Positions 19,879 through 31,908 of a DNA stretch of 64,000 nucleotides are shown here, one piece after another (positions within the stretch are counted from its first letter, which is position 1; each line of letters opens with the position of its first letter). The stretch spans positions 62,001-126,000 of the forward strand of contig NZ_MEIK01000028.1 in NCBI RefSeq assembly GCF_002777855.1, in the 5' to 3' direction. Both the position numbers and the translations under genes were made by a program. The stretch is from Snodgrassella alvi. GTDB lineage: Bacteria > Pseudomonadota > Gammaproteobacteria > Burkholderiales > Neisseriaceae. The notes under the pieces were generated by a model. It searched no databases and was not told the origin of the DNA. It was given only the letters and a program-made list of their open reading frames with translations.

Positions 19879-20759
19879 ACAACAACACATTTAAAAAAAT
19901 TTATATATGTAATTATTACCAATTTAAATCTGATTTATCAAAATTTATATGAATATATTTAATAAATACACTTTAATTCAACAATACAATTGCAATTGCG
20001 TGTATGGATATTTAACAATGTTTTCTTTTCAACCTAATTATATACCTTTACATCGTCCATTTTTTTCAGTTTATTTTTTAAAATTTTATGTTTGTAAGGG
20101 CGTTTAAAGAGTTAATATGTTGAAGAATGGTTATATATTAAAATTACCCTTGATGCGTTTTCAATTATGGTAATCAGAAATATATATTGTTTCAGCATTG
20201 TGATTTTGTTACAGCCTTTTCAACTATAAACTGGTTAATATTTTAATTTATTGCAATATATAAACAAAACTAAATCTCATTTGATTATGTTTGTAAACGA
20301 TTTATATTTTTCTTTTCATTATTCAGAGATGGATAATGTAATGTGATTAAATAAATGTTTTAACAATTTAAATGCTAATATAGGCACCATTATTTAGCCA
20401 AAATCTTTATGAATATCTGGATTAACCTGAGCAATTTTGACAAATTGAATCTAGTTTGGTTGCTGTTTCTTAAGCTGTATAACTATGTGCATTTTTGGTA
20501 GTCGGATACAATAATTTTATAAGAACGGTCTAGATTAATTTGCTCATTTTTTTGGCTATTATTGGCATTGAACTAATATTTATTAGACACATCATTATTT
20601 TAGCTGGTAAAGAAACCCTTTTTATTTGATTTTATTACCAACCATGTGTTGATTCTTCTCAATTGTGAATAATTCCCATTAAAAAGTCTCGCAACTCAAT
20701 TTCACATTGTTTGGTATATAGCCTTATGTAAAATGTATGAAAAATATATATTCTTATCT
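19879..20759. other. AT-rich gap, no gene seen
   Basis: 881 bases of very AT-rich DNA with stop codons in all frames. No tRNA, repeat array or terminator is convincing. One perfect TTATNCACA DnaA-box match occurs on the minus strand at 20664-20672. The stretch may be a decayed insertion. Confidence 0.5.
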
Positions 20760-21434
20760 TTAATTATCAATATTTATTAGCTTGTGAACATTTTTGATTG
20801 GAATATCCATAATTTTGGCAATTTCTTCGATTGGCACACCTTTAGTCAATAATGCATTAGCAGTTGCATGTTCAAGTTTTTCCCGACGTGTTTTTTCAGC
20901 TTTGGTCTTACTTCTTTCAACCGCCAGCTTTTCTTTCGCAATTTGCTTTTCTTCTTTTCGGATGCGCTCAATAACTTGAAAAGTCGGTACGTATTTCAGG
21001 CTTTGTTCCAGTTCCTCCATCAGTTTAATACTGCGAAAACTAATATAAGTTGTGGGGGTAATAATCAGATGGTCGACAAGGTCAATATTTAAAATGCGGC
21101 CAACTTGAATTAAACGGTCAGTGATATCCTTATCTGCCTCAGACGGCGTCAGCGAACCGGAAGGGTGATTATGTACCATAATAACGCGAGAAGCGTTTTT
21201 CATCACAGCTACGCGAAATACATTTATTGGCTCTATATTCACCGATTTATAGCTGCCCAGTGCAATTAGCTCAAGGTACAGAATATAACCTGCCTGATTC
21301 ATACCAATCATCCACAGATGTTCTTTTTCTCGGTCGATCTTGTTTTCACGCAATAACACACGCTGCATAATCTTGTACACATCATCCGTGCCTGCAATAT
21401 AGCGTTTGTCCTGCGAGGTCAGTTTAATATCCAT
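20760..21434 (-). CDS. RadC-like JAB-domain protein with coiled coil and C-terminal helix-turn-helix
   Basis: A 224-residue protein whose first 140 residues form the RadC/JAB (MPN+) metalloprotease fold, with the metal motif HNHPSGSLTPSEAD (about 98-111) and an upstream Glu in the strand before it. It lacks the helix-hairpin-helix lead of long RadC proteins. Residues about 150-195 are a Lys/Glu/Arg-rich coiled coil. The tail, KGVPIEEIAKIMDIP, has the spacing of a small helix-turn-helix. RadC-like proteins are frequent on mobile elements; the biochemical role is unresolved. It lies alone between two long noncoding AT-rich stretches. Confidence 0.75.
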   Translation of the reverse strand: MDIKLTSQDKRYIAGTDDVYKIMQRVLLRENKIDREKEHLWMIGMNQAGYILYLELIALGSYKSVNIEPINVFRVAVMKNASRVIMVHNHPSGSLTPSEADKDITDRLIQVGRILNIDLVDHLIITPTTYISFRSIKLMEELEQSLKYVPTFQVIERIRKEEKQIAKEKLAVERSKTKAEKTRREKLEHATANALLTKGVPIEEIAKIMDIPIKNVHKLINIDN

Positions 21435-22643
21435 CTTAAAACCTTATAAAATCACCGAAAATACTATAGCATATACATGCATACGCTTGGCCAATGTCAT
21501 TTAATTTTGATATATCAAATTTTAGCGCTAAGTATCAATCTAGTAGATTTTTAATGTGAAAATGTCGTCCAGAACGACGGTTCTTTTTAATCAGAGCCTT
21601 ATTTGAATTCTATTTTACCAATATAAGCTCTTTTTTTGTTGCTATTCTATTTGATTAAACTCAGTTTTTTTCACCTTCTCAATAAAAAAGTTAATCACTT
21701 TATCTTGGCCGCTATTAGCCTCGCAGTAGATGAGACTTACTGCACATCCCGCATAAACCACAAGTTTACTTATTTTTCTCAAACGGTAGATTGTTAATGA
21801 TTGTCGATTGCCTGCTTATCTATTTAGTTTATCAGCAAGACTAATACTTTTTTCCTATAGCTGGTGGTTATATAACCAAGCAGGCACTATTCCCCTCTGA
21901 GCTTGAAAATGCTGATTTAGATGGATTAATAAGGAATAGATAGGAAACAGAAATACATGGCTGAGTGCAGAGCAAGATATGCTTATCACCAGCAACTAAA
22001 GATTAGACATGTAAGAAAGCAGACAAAACAGCATAATGAAAATTGCAATTTTTAAAACCAGCACATAATGAGCAAATAAGCTCATATAGGTAGTGAGATA
22101 AACTCAGCAGCAATCTATTTTGGCCAAAATAGCAACTAAAGTCAGCACTGGAATCTGGACTAAGTATGAAATACGAAGTAATTAGTGAATTAGATTTCAT
22201 TTTCTAAGGCATTTGTTTATTACCGCTATTAGCGAAGATTTTATATAATTTGGATAAAACATCCAGTTAGACAAAATCAATATCGCTTTAGGTATTATGA
22301 TAGAAAGTAATCGGCAATATTGGCTAACCAACTTTTGTCCACAACTCACAGCCACAATTGAGCATGAGAATATAAAACAGAATGGCAAATGCTATAATTT
22401 TTGTCTGATAACTAATAGATAAAATCAAACCCATACCGAAAAATCCACAAGACCAGCTCGGATATTAATACGCTCCGGCAGCCATAACTAATGCTGTTTT
22501 TAACCAATCTGTAGCTAGCTTAGAATATAGTTGTAAAAATTTACTTTGCTTCATTACATATCAGGTTGTATCAATTTATAATATAAATTAAGCATAAAAA
22601 AAGAATGGCAATAGCCATCCTTTTTTGATTAGAGAAAACTTGC
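21435..22643. other. Long AT-rich intergenic region upstream of radC-like gene and downstream of gyrB
   Basis: 1.2 kb without a convincing gene. Short frames on the minus strand (22003-22200 and 22197-22388) lack codon bias, and the plus strand at about 22260-22420 holds a 40-codon stretch that could be a gene remnant. Imperfect DnaA-box-like words occur at about 22249 (TTTGGATAA) and 22334 (TTGTCCACA). The gyrB terminator closes the region. Confidence 0.45.
22596..22626 (-). terminator. Intrinsic terminator of gyrB
   Basis: AAAAAAGAATGGC, AATA, GCCATCCTTTTTT forms a hairpin with A and T runs on opposite sides, so it works in the gyrB direction and possibly in both. Confidence 0.85.
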
Positions 22644-25043
<2,400 letters not shown>

Positions 25044-25265
25044 TTATAAATCTGGGGCAGCGGTTATGCTTTTAATATGATGCCTGTTGGCAGAAAAGAA
25101 TATTAAGGATGCTCAATTTTGCCATATTTACAGGGCTGAATCGAATAATTCATTAGATAATTATTATAGCAGAAATTAAGTTTTTTTTCAGCCGGTTGAT
25201 ATGTTTAAGGTGATGTTTTATCGGATTTTTTATTGAATGATAATTATGTTGAATGTAAAGAAAAA

Positions 25266-25319
25266 ACTGCCCTGAATCAGATATGGATGAGGGAATCATT
25301 TATTCTGATTCAGGGCAGT
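25266..25319 (-). terminator. Intrinsic terminator after dnaN
   Basis: ACTGCCCTGAATCAG (25266-25280) pairs perfectly with CTGATTCAGGGCAGT (25305-25319), a 15-pair stem with a 24-base loop. In the minus direction it is followed by a T run, ending the dnaA-dnaN transcript before gyrB. The remaining gap to 25034 is AT-rich and should hold the gyrB promoter. Confidence 0.9.
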
Positions 25320-25344
25320 TGCTAAGTCTTTGTATAAGAGATAT

Positions 25345-26448
25345 TTATATTCTCATCGGCATGACTATGTATTTAAAATCGGGATTGTTGGGGATTGTAA
25401 ATAATGTTGAGCGATTGGCATCGCCGAATGCCAGTTGCAAGTCATCGGCATGTAAGTTGCGTAATACATCCATCAGATAATTGATGTTGAATCCGACCTC
25501 CAGTGTGTCACCCTGATAAGCGATTTCCAATTCTTCGCGTGCTTCTTCTTGTTCATTATTGTTACAAGTGACGCTGAGCAGCCCCGGCTGGATTTGCAAA
25601 CGCGCACCGCGGAATTTTTCATTGGCCAGAATAGCTGCACGTTCTAAAGCGCCAAGTAATTCGCTACGATTGGCAAGGAAGATTTTGTCATTATCTAGCG
25701 GAATCACGCGGTTGTAGTCTGGGAATTTGCCGTCTACTACTTTGGAAACGATAATAGTATCGTTGCAACGGAAGCGAACCTGATTATTTAATAGTTCTAT
25801 AGTAATTGGTTGCTCAGGGAATGTAAGCAATTTGAATAGTTCCAGTACCGTTTTGCGGGGTAGAATCACTTCTGCTTTAGGTAAATCTGTATCGAGACTA
25901 CAGGCGGCATAGGCCAAGCGGTGCCCGTCTGTGGCTACTAAACGCAGCTGATTGCCTTCGGTTTGCATCAGTAAGCCGTTTAGATAATATCGAATATCCT
26001 GAATGGCCATGCTGTATTGGACCTGTGACAGCATTTCTCTGAAGGTCTCCTGAGGGAGGGAGAAGCTGGCATTTACGTCTTCTCCTACACTCATCAGTGG
26101 AAAGTCTTCTGCCGGCAAAGTTTGTAGATTAAAGCGGCTTTTGCCGGCTTTTAGGACCAGACGGTTATTGTTCCAGTCTAGTGAAACCATGGCACCGGCT
26201 GGTAGGGCACGCAGAATATCCTGTAGTTTTTTGGCATTGGTGGTAATGCGGAAATCTTCAGCTTCGCTTTTTGGGCCTATGGTATCAATCTGAATTTCCA
26301 GATCGGTGGCCAAAATTTTGATTTGCCCCTGATGGTTCTCCAGTAATACGTTAGATAGGATCGGCAAGGTATGGCGACGCTCGACAATGCCGGTTACGGC
26401 TTGCAGAGGTTTAAGTAAACTATCACGTTCTGCTTGTAGAATCAGCAT
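25345..26448 (-). CDS. dnaN: DNA polymerase III beta sliding clamp
   Basis: Ring-shaped processivity factor. The 367-residue product (E. coli 366) begins MLILQAERDSLLKPLQAVTGIVERR, the usual start of the clamp, and shows three similar domains ending in the conserved YIVMPMRI. The start codon lies 15 bases after the dnaA stop, so the two genes are one operon in the standard dnaA-dnaN order. Confidence 0.98.
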   Translation of the reverse strand: MLILQAERDSLLKPLQAVTGIVERRHTLPILSNVLLENHQGQIKILATDLEIQIDTIGPKSEAEDFRITTNAKKLQDILRALPAGAMVSLDWNNNRLVLKAGKSRFNLQTLPAEDFPLMSVGEDVNASFSLPQETFREMLSQVQYSMAIQDIRYYLNGLLMQTEGNQLRLVATDGHRLAYAACSLDTDLPKAEVILPRKTVLELFKLLTFPEQPITIELLNNQVRFRCNDTIIVSKVVDGKFPDYNRVIPLDNDKIFLANRSELLGALERAAILANEKFRGARLQIQPGLLSVTCNNNEQEEAREELEIAYQGDTLEVGFNINYLMDVLRNLHADDLQLAFGDANRSTLFTIPNNPDFKYIVMPMRI

Positions 26449-26463
26449 GTTGTTTTCCTTGGT

Positions 26464-28089
26464 TTAATCTCGCAAAATCATCATTAAGGTTTCGTACGCT
26501 TTGGTTGTCTCGGCATCTGATTTACGGAGTTTGGAGATGCTTTTTACCGCATGCATGACTGTGGTGTGGTCACGGCCACCAAATCCGCTGCCAATAGCGG
26601 GTAAACTAAGTGGGGTGAGTTCTTTAGCCAAGGTCATGGCCATCTGACGCGGACGTGCCAGATTACGTGTACGTTTTTTGCCTACCATATCACTGATGGT
26701 GATACCATAAAATTTGGCTACGGTGTTTTGGATGTGTTCCAGTGTCATTGGTTTGTGATTGACGGCCAGAATATCCTGTAGTGCTTCTGTGGCTAAACCG
26801 ACATCAATCGGCCGGCTGGCAAAACGGCTTTGAGCCACAACACGCTTGAATGCGCCTTCTAGTTCGCGCACATTACTGCGGATATGTTTGGCAATAAAGA
26901 ACGCAGCTTCGTCTTCAAGTTTTACCTGTGCCAGCTCGGCTTTTTTCTGCAGAATGGCAACACGCATTTCCAGTTCAGGTGGTTCCAGCTCTAGACTTAG
27001 TCCCCATGAAAAGCGTGATTTTAAGCGATCGTCCATGCCATCAATATGAGTAGGCAAGGTATCACATGTAAGAATAACCTGTTTTTTTTCGTCAATTAAA
27101 TGGTTGTAGACGTAAAAAAACTCTTCCATGGTGCGGTCTTTACCAGCAATAAACTGAACATCATCCATAATCAGCAAGTCCACCTGTTGGTATTGCTGAC
27201 GCATGGCATCGAAAGATTTAGCATGGAAAGCATTCATGATGCCACGGATGAATTCATCGGCATGTATATAACGGATTTTGACTTTGGCATCTGCAGCAAA
27301 GAGCTGATTACCAATGGCCTGTACTAAGTGAGTCTTACCCAAACCAGTGCTGCCGTAAACAAAAAACGGGTTGTACATGCTATTGCCTGGGTTTTCCGCT
27401 ATAGAGAGGGCGGCTGCATGGGCTAGCCGGTTACCTTTGCCTTGTACCAGTGCAGCGAAGGTGTGTTCAGGATTGAGATTAGTGTCGGTATAGCGTGATT
27501 TTTTACTGTTTGCCAGTACATTATCAGACTCAGTTGTAGGTGTAGTTGTTTCTTTTTTATCTACTTTGCTTGGTTTTTTAGGGCTGACTTCACTGCTTTC
27601 AGCCGTATTGCTATCACTTTTAGACTGATTATTTTTTAGCCTTTTGGCAATAATGTCCTGAGCGGATTCAGTGCGTTTAGTTGTTGAACGCGGTTTGGCT
27701 TCTTCAGGTGCAGGGGTAGTGTTTAAGGGTTCATGTTTATTAAGGTTTTCAGTCTCCACCTGAACCGGAGTACCGCTTTCAGCTTTTACAGAATTAATGG
27801 TATTGGTAATTGCCTGAGCCTGTGTAGCTGCTTGTAAAGATTGCCCCTGACCAATTTTGAGGATTAAAGGAGTTTGTCCGTGTGGGAGTATGGCCAGACG
27901 GGCGTTTTCCACAGCTGGCCAGAAACGCTCGCGTATATGGTTGAATGCAAAGGTATTGCGCGCGAATATTACCCAGTTGCCATTTTCTTCGCCTACGGTT
28001 AGGGGAGCAATCCACATTTGGTATTGCTGGGGCGGTAGGTTTTGTTTAAGTTGTAACAGGCACTGCGGCCAAAATTCTGTTAGGGTCAT
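26464..28089 (-). CDS. dnaA: Chromosomal replication initiator DnaA
   Basis: Binds DnaA boxes and melts the origin. The 541-residue product has domain I (TEFWPQCLLQLK and QQYQMWIAPL), an unusually long Ser/Thr/Lys-rich domain II (about 95-205), AAA+ domain III with Walker A GSTGLGKTH and Walker B LLIMDDVQF, and domain IV with the DNA-binding signature GRDHTTVMHAVKSI. E. coli DnaA is 467, so the surplus is in the flexible linker. It is first in the dnaA-dnaN operon and diverges from rpmH. Confidence 0.98.
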   Translation of the reverse strand: MTLTEFWPQCLLQLKQNLPPQQYQMWIAPLTVGEENGNWVIFARNTFAFNHIRERFWPAVENARLAILPHGQTPLILKIGQGQSLQAATQAQAITNTINSVKAESGTPVQVETENLNKHEPLNTTPAPEEAKPRSTTKRTESAQDIIAKRLKNNQSKSDSNTAESSEVSPKKPSKVDKKETTTPTTESDNVLANSKKSRYTDTNLNPEHTFAALVQGKGNRLAHAAALSIAENPGNSMYNPFFVYGSTGLGKTHLVQAIGNQLFAADAKVKIRYIHADEFIRGIMNAFHAKSFDAMRQQYQQVDLLIMDDVQFIAGKDRTMEEFFYVYNHLIDEKKQVILTCDTLPTHIDGMDDRLKSRFSWGLSLELEPPELEMRVAILQKKAELAQVKLEDEAAFFIAKHIRSNVRELEGAFKRVVAQSRFASRPIDVGLATEALQDILAVNHKPMTLEHIQNTVAKFYGITISDMVGKKRTRNLARPRQMAMTLAKELTPLSLPAIGSGFGGRDHTTVMHAVKSISKLRKSDAETTKAYETLMMILRD

Positions 28090-28246
28090 GCGTGAAGCTT
28101 ATTTTGTCTGCCAATGGGGCTTGGCTTAAGTAATAGAAACAGGTATCGCCTATTATGCTAATTATACGCAATAAAGAGCTTTATGACCACGATTTGCACT
28201 CTGTGTTAACCCGTTTGCAGTCTGGGTTTGCTCTAGATTATATTGA

Positions 28247-28275
28247 TTGACAAAGTGCTGTTCTTGTTGTGTAAT
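28247..28275 (+). promoter_or_regulatory. Sigma-70 promoter of rpmH-rnpA
   Basis: TTGACA (28247-28252) and TGTAAT (28270-28275) are separated by 17 bases and lie 36 bases upstream of the rpmH start. The rest of the 222-base dnaA-rpmH gap shows no good DnaA-box cluster. Confidence 0.8.
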
Positions 28276-28311
28276 GCTACGTTTTATTTAAAGTTAATTC
28301 GGGAATAAATT

Positions 28312-28446
28312 ATGAAACGTACTTATCAACCATCCGTTACCCGTCGCAAACGCACTCATGGCTTTCTGGTTCGCAGCAAAACACGCGGTGGACGTGCTGT
28401 ACTGGCTGCCCGTCGTGCCAAGGGTCGTAAACGTTTGGCTGTGTAA
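28312..28446 (+). CDS. rpmH: 50S ribosomal protein L34
   Basis: A 44-residue, strongly basic protein. It begins [19 protein letters not shown] and ends in [12 protein letters not shown], the L34 pattern over its full length. It is the first gene of the classic rpmH-rnpA-yidD-yidC cluster, opposite dnaA. AT-rich leader with GGGAA eight bases before the ATG. Confidence 0.98.
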   Translation: MKRTYQPSVTRRKRTHGFLVRSKTRGGRAVLAARRAKGRKRLAV

Positions 28447-28454
28447 GCACAAGA

Positions 28455-28814
28455 ATGGATTATCATTTTGGCAAAAAATATCGCCTTTTAAAAACGGATG
28501 ATTTTTCATCCGTTTTTGCGTTACGTTGCCAGAAAAGTCGTGCTTGGATTCAGGTGTTTCATGCACGCAATACACTTGGTTTTCCGCGTCTGGGTTTGGT
28601 AGTGGCCAAAAAAGTGGCCAAACGAGCCAATCGGCGCAATTACATGAAACGTGTATTAAGAGAATGGTTTCGCCTGCACCGGCATGAATTGCCGCCGTCA
28701 GATATAATCATTCGTGTACGCCAGCCCTTCCGACATGTGGATTATGCTGGTGTAACCAAGACTTTACAACAGTTGCTTTTGGCAGCTGACGGGTGTAAAG
28801 CAAAGTCGCAATGA
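28455..28814 (+). CDS. rnpA: Ribonuclease P protein component
   Basis: Basic protein cofactor of RNase P, which matures tRNA 5' ends. The 119-residue product shows the central strand [21 protein letters not shown]-like signature (the RNR motif, about residues 48-66), where the basic residues contact the RNA. It begins eight bases after rpmH, and its stop overlaps the start of yidD by four bases. Confidence 0.96.
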   Translation: MDYHFGKKYRLLKTDDFSSVFALRCQKSRAWIQVFHARNTLGFPRLGLVVAKKVAKRANRRNYMKRVLREWFRLHRHELPPSDIIIRVRQPFRHVDYAGVTKTLQQLLLAADGCKAKSQ

Positions 28815-29020
28815 GATATTTATTGCTGGGTCTGATTCGGGTTTACCAGTATGCCATCAGCCCGCTTTTGCCGCCCCGTTGCCGTTATAGCCCGACCTGT
28901 TCGCAATATGCAGTACTCGCTCTGCAAAAATACGGGGTATTCAAGGGTGGCTGGCTGACAATCAAGCGCATTTGCCGCTGTCATCCCTGGGGTGGTTGCG
29001 GTCATGACCCACTTCCTTAG
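28811..29020 (+). CDS. yidD: Membrane protein insertion efficiency factor YidD
   Basis: A 69-residue protein that assists YidC-dependent membrane insertion. It has the family's core: [23 protein letters not shown] (residues about 12-34, three Cys in the window) and the ending [12 protein letters not shown]. It overlaps rnpA by four bases (ATGA) and lies 21 bases before yidC, giving tight coupling. Confidence 0.96.
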   Translation: MRYLLLGLIRVYQYAISPLLPPRCRYSPTCSQYAVLALQKYGVFKGGWLTIKRICRCHPWGGCGHDPLP

Positions 29021-29041
29021 CGAATACACACGGAATACACT

Positions 29042-30697
29042 ATGGATTTTAAACGATTATTGATATTTTTTGTGCTGACCATGGCCATTTTGCTGGGTTG
29101 GGAAAAATTATACCCACAACCCGAAAATCAGCCAGCGGCACAACAAACATCTTCTACGAGCAATGCAGTTTCCACTGGCGTGGGAGCTGAGGGTGCATTA
29201 AGTAAAACTGAGCCAGTTACGGTCACTACGGATACTGTTAAGGCGGTTATTGATGAAAAAACTGGCGATTTGCGCCAGCTTACACTGACTAAATACAAAG
29301 CTACCAGTGATGCCAGTAAGCCATTTGTGCTGCTGGATAATGGTGCGAATGGCCATCAGTACATTGCCCAGTCGGTATTATTAAATCGTCAGGGTGATTA
29401 TCAGTTTAAAAATCTGATTTTTACTGCGCCGCAAAAACAATACACACTTAATGGAGACAAGCTGGATGTGCGTTTGACAGCAGCAGAGCAGAATGGTGTG
29501 CAGGTAAGTAAGATTTATACCTTTACTAAAGGTAGCTATTTGATTGGCCTTCGCTATGAAATTGCCAATCACAATGCACAGCCGCTGCAAATGGATGTGG
29601 CCTATCGGGTTTTGCGTGATGACAAGGAGCCTGAAGGTACTGGCTATTTCGATCACACCTATACTGGTCCGGTGCTGTATACGCCCAATGGTAAATTTGA
29701 AAAAGTGGCTTTTAAAGATCTGGACAGCGATTATGCTTCCGGTCGTGACCGAGCAGACTATCAGCGTAAAACCAATACCGGCTGGATCGGTATGACCCAG
29801 CACTACTTTATGACTACGTGGATTCTGCAGCCGAAAGAGGGCAGCAGTGTTTGTGGCAGCAATGATGACTGCAAAATTGATATTCGCAAACGTAGTGATG
29901 GCTTATATTCGGCAGGTGTGCGCGTACCAGTAAAAGATATTCCCGCTAATTCCAGTGCTAGCTTCGGTATTTCTTTATATTCTGGTCCGCAGATTTATTC
30001 AGTAATTACTAAGGTTGCTGATCATCTGCAAATGATTAAAGACTATGGCAAGGTATCGCTGTTTTCTTCGCCGTTATTTTGGCTGCTAAACTGGTGGCAT
30101 GGACTGGTACAGAACTGGGGCTGGGCAATTATTCTGCTGACGCTTACTGTAAAAGCCATTCTTTTCCCGCTTACTCATGCTTCGTATAAATCTATGGCTA
30201 AGATGCGTGCCGTAGCACCTCGCTTGCAGGCATTGAAAGACCAGTATGGCGATGACCGCATGCGTATGCAGCAAGAAATGATGTCGTTGTACAAAAAGGA
30301 AAAAATCAATCCTGTTGGCGGCTGCCTGCCTATGCTGTTGCAGATACCGGTTTTCATCGGTTTGTACTGGGCACTGTTTGCTTCGGTAGAATTGCGCGGT
30401 GCTCCATGGATTGGCTGGATTACCGATTTGGGACGTCAGGATCCTTATTACATTCTGCCGGTATTGATGGCCCTGACCATGTATCTGCAAACCTTTATGA
30501 ATCCGCCTCCTACGGATCCGATGCAGGCTAAAATGATGAAAATCATGCCGGTAGCGTTTTCTGTGATGTTCTTCTTTTTCCCTGCCGGTTTGGTACTGTA
30601 CTGGCTGACAAACAATATTTTAACGCTAGCACAACAATGGTTTATTAATAAACGTATTGAACGGCAGGCGAAACTGCACCGCTCATTGGATGCATGA
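29042..30697 (+). CDS. yidC: Membrane protein insertase YidC
   Basis: Inserts and folds inner-membrane proteins. The 551-residue product has an N-terminal membrane anchor (DFKRLLIFFVLTMAILLGW), a large periplasmic domain (about 60-340) and the conserved C-terminal hydrophobic core starting at FWLLNWWHGLVQNWGWAII, with the positively charged loop KSMAKMRAVAPR and the INPVGGCLPMLLQIPVFIGLYWAL segment. Length is typical of Gram-negative YidC (548 in E. coli). A terminator follows, so mnmE is not in this operon. Confidence 0.97.
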   Translation: MDFKRLLIFFVLTMAILLGWEKLYPQPENQPAAQQTSSTSNAVSTGVGAEGALSKTEPVTVTTDTVKAVIDEKTGDLRQLTLTKYKATSDASKPFVLLDNGANGHQYIAQSVLLNRQGDYQFKNLIFTAPQKQYTLNGDKLDVRLTAAEQNGVQVSKIYTFTKGSYLIGLRYEIANHNAQPLQMDVAYRVLRDDKEPEGTGYFDHTYTGPVLYTPNGKFEKVAFKDLDSDYASGRDRADYQRKTNTGWIGMTQHYFMTTWILQPKEGSSVCGSNDDCKIDIRKRSDGLYSAGVRVPVKDIPANSSASFGISLYSGPQIYSVITKVADHLQMIKDYGKVSLFSSPLFWLLNWWHGLVQNWGWAIILLTLTVKAILFPLTHASYKSMAKMRAVAPRLQALKDQYGDDRMRMQQEMMSLYKKEKINPVGGCLPMLLQIPVFIGLYWALFASVELRGAPWIGWITDLGRQDPYYILPVLMALTMYLQTFMNPPPTDPMQAKMMKIMPVAFSVMFFFFPAGLVLYWLTNNILTLAQQWFINKRIERQAKLHRSLDA

Positions 30698-30717
30698 TTA
30701 TAGCTTGCTAGTAAAAG

Positions 30718-30741
30718 GCACTTCAGTTTGAAGTGCTTTTT
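30718..30741 (+). terminator. Intrinsic terminator after yidC
   Basis: GCACTTC-AGTTT-GAAGTGC followed by five T residues, 20 bases after the yidC stop. Confidence 0.92.
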
Positions 30742-31486
30742 ATTTGTTCAGTGCTTCAGAGACATATCGCCGGTGTAAGAGTTAATCATTAATGAGTTTT
30801 TCTATATAAATTGTTTAAAGCAGTTCTTATATTTGCTACTGTGAGCATGAGTGCACATTTATGATATTCGTTCAGGTATTTTCAGGAATTAGTTTATATA
30901 GAAAATATGCTTACTTTTTTTTTATAAGCTGATGTGTATTAAATGTAAAGCAGGTACCTGATTTCTAGATGATAAAAAATAAACAAAAATACTTATGGTA
31001 GGGAATTAAGTTTAATTTTTAATGGAATGCATCACTGACCGTTATCGTTTTTTAAGCTTGAGAATCGCGATAAATGTTTTTTGTATTCAGATTTTTACTT
31101 ATCAATAATCAATTTGCATATTTATGTTTTATTCTTTTAGGAAAAAAAATGAGATTGGTATGAATAGGAACTTGTTCGGGTAATTACAGTAAATTAAGAT
31201 TGTCGGAATTTAGTAAGCTAGCAGACTTTAGTATTGCAATGATGGTCGTTATATCTGCTCAAATTTGCTTTTGGCTGGATTAACTCCTCCAAATTGAGCT
31301 ATGAATTTTTAATTTCTCTTTTTTGCGTTAGAACTATTATCAATACTATCATATTTTATTTTAAAACAAGCACTTCTGGCTGAAATGCTTGGTGATTATT
31401 GCGCATATTTTATTACGAATTAAATGATGGATAGCTTGGCTTAATTGTGATTAAGTTTTCAAACTTAATCATCATTGCTTTAAGCC
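30742..31486. other. Intergenic region without a gene
   Basis: About 745 AT-rich bases. No open frame of credible composition on either strand. The only clear structure is the palindrome at 31448-31471 next to the following leftward gene. Confidence 0.5.
31448..31471. terminator. Perfect 11-pair hairpin downstream of small membrane protein gene
   Basis: TGATTAAGTTT-TC-AAACTTAATCA lies 16 bases beyond the stop of the leftward gene at 31487. The T tract is weak, so it may be a terminator or a processing hairpin. Confidence 0.5.
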
Positions 31487-31765
31487 TTAAAACTGATGCG
31501 CTGAATTAGCGATAATGCTACCGAAAATGGCTAGGACAATTATATATAGTATTATCGTTATTGCCACGACTATCAGGTATGCTTTGCAAAAATTAGAGCG
31601 GTTAGGATTGCCGTTGCCACTAAAAGCCCAGACTAAAACCATGATCAGATTGACAATAGGTATGCAAAACACGATAAACATTATAAGCCAGTCCCCAATA
31701 GACATAACTGGCGCAAGGTTGCCTGAAGAAGAGTTGAAAGTGTTATTATTTGTTGGATTTTGCAT
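31487..31765 (-). CDS. Small two-helix membrane protein
   Basis: A 92-residue protein. A polar Asn/Ser/Thr-rich N-terminus (1-22) is followed by two hydrophobic helices (about 25-47 and 63-86). The loop between them reads WAFSGNGNPNRSNFCKA, a pattern of Trp-Ala-Phe, Gly-Asn and Asn-Arg-Asn-Phe-x-Lys-Ala that I have the impression of seeing in small uncharacterised bacterial membrane proteins. The function is unknown. It stands alone, with hairpins on both sides. Confidence 0.7.
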   Translation of the reverse strand: MQNPTNNNTFNSSSGNLAPVMSIGDWLIMFIVFCIPIVNLIMVLVWAFSGNGNPNRSNFCKAYLIVVAITIILYIIVLAIFGSIIANSAHQF

Positions 31766-31856
31766 AATTATTCATTTCAATAGTTAATAAATGTTATTAA
31801 ATACTAACACATTTAATATTGTAAATGAATATCATTTTGAAAAACTTGTATATTTA

Positions 31857-31900
31857 AGGCGTGACAGACTGAATGAAACGATATAGTGTCTATCACGCCT
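31857..31900 (-). terminator. Hairpin downstream of the OmpA-like lipoprotein gene
   Basis: AGGCGTGA pairs with TCACGCCT (8 pairs), extended inward by AGAC/GTCT after one mismatch. It starts nine bases beyond the stop at 31909. Confidence 0.7.
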
Positions 31901-31908
31901 TTTAGTCG

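Noticed and set aside
22003-22388. Two short minus-strand open frames downstream of gyrB
   Set aside because: They lack ribosome sites and plausible protein composition in an AT-rich gap.
28090-28246. Chromosome origin in the dnaA-rpmH gap
   Set aside because: No TTATNCACA cluster and no AT-rich repeat was seen, and the strand composition does not change there. The position alone is not enough.
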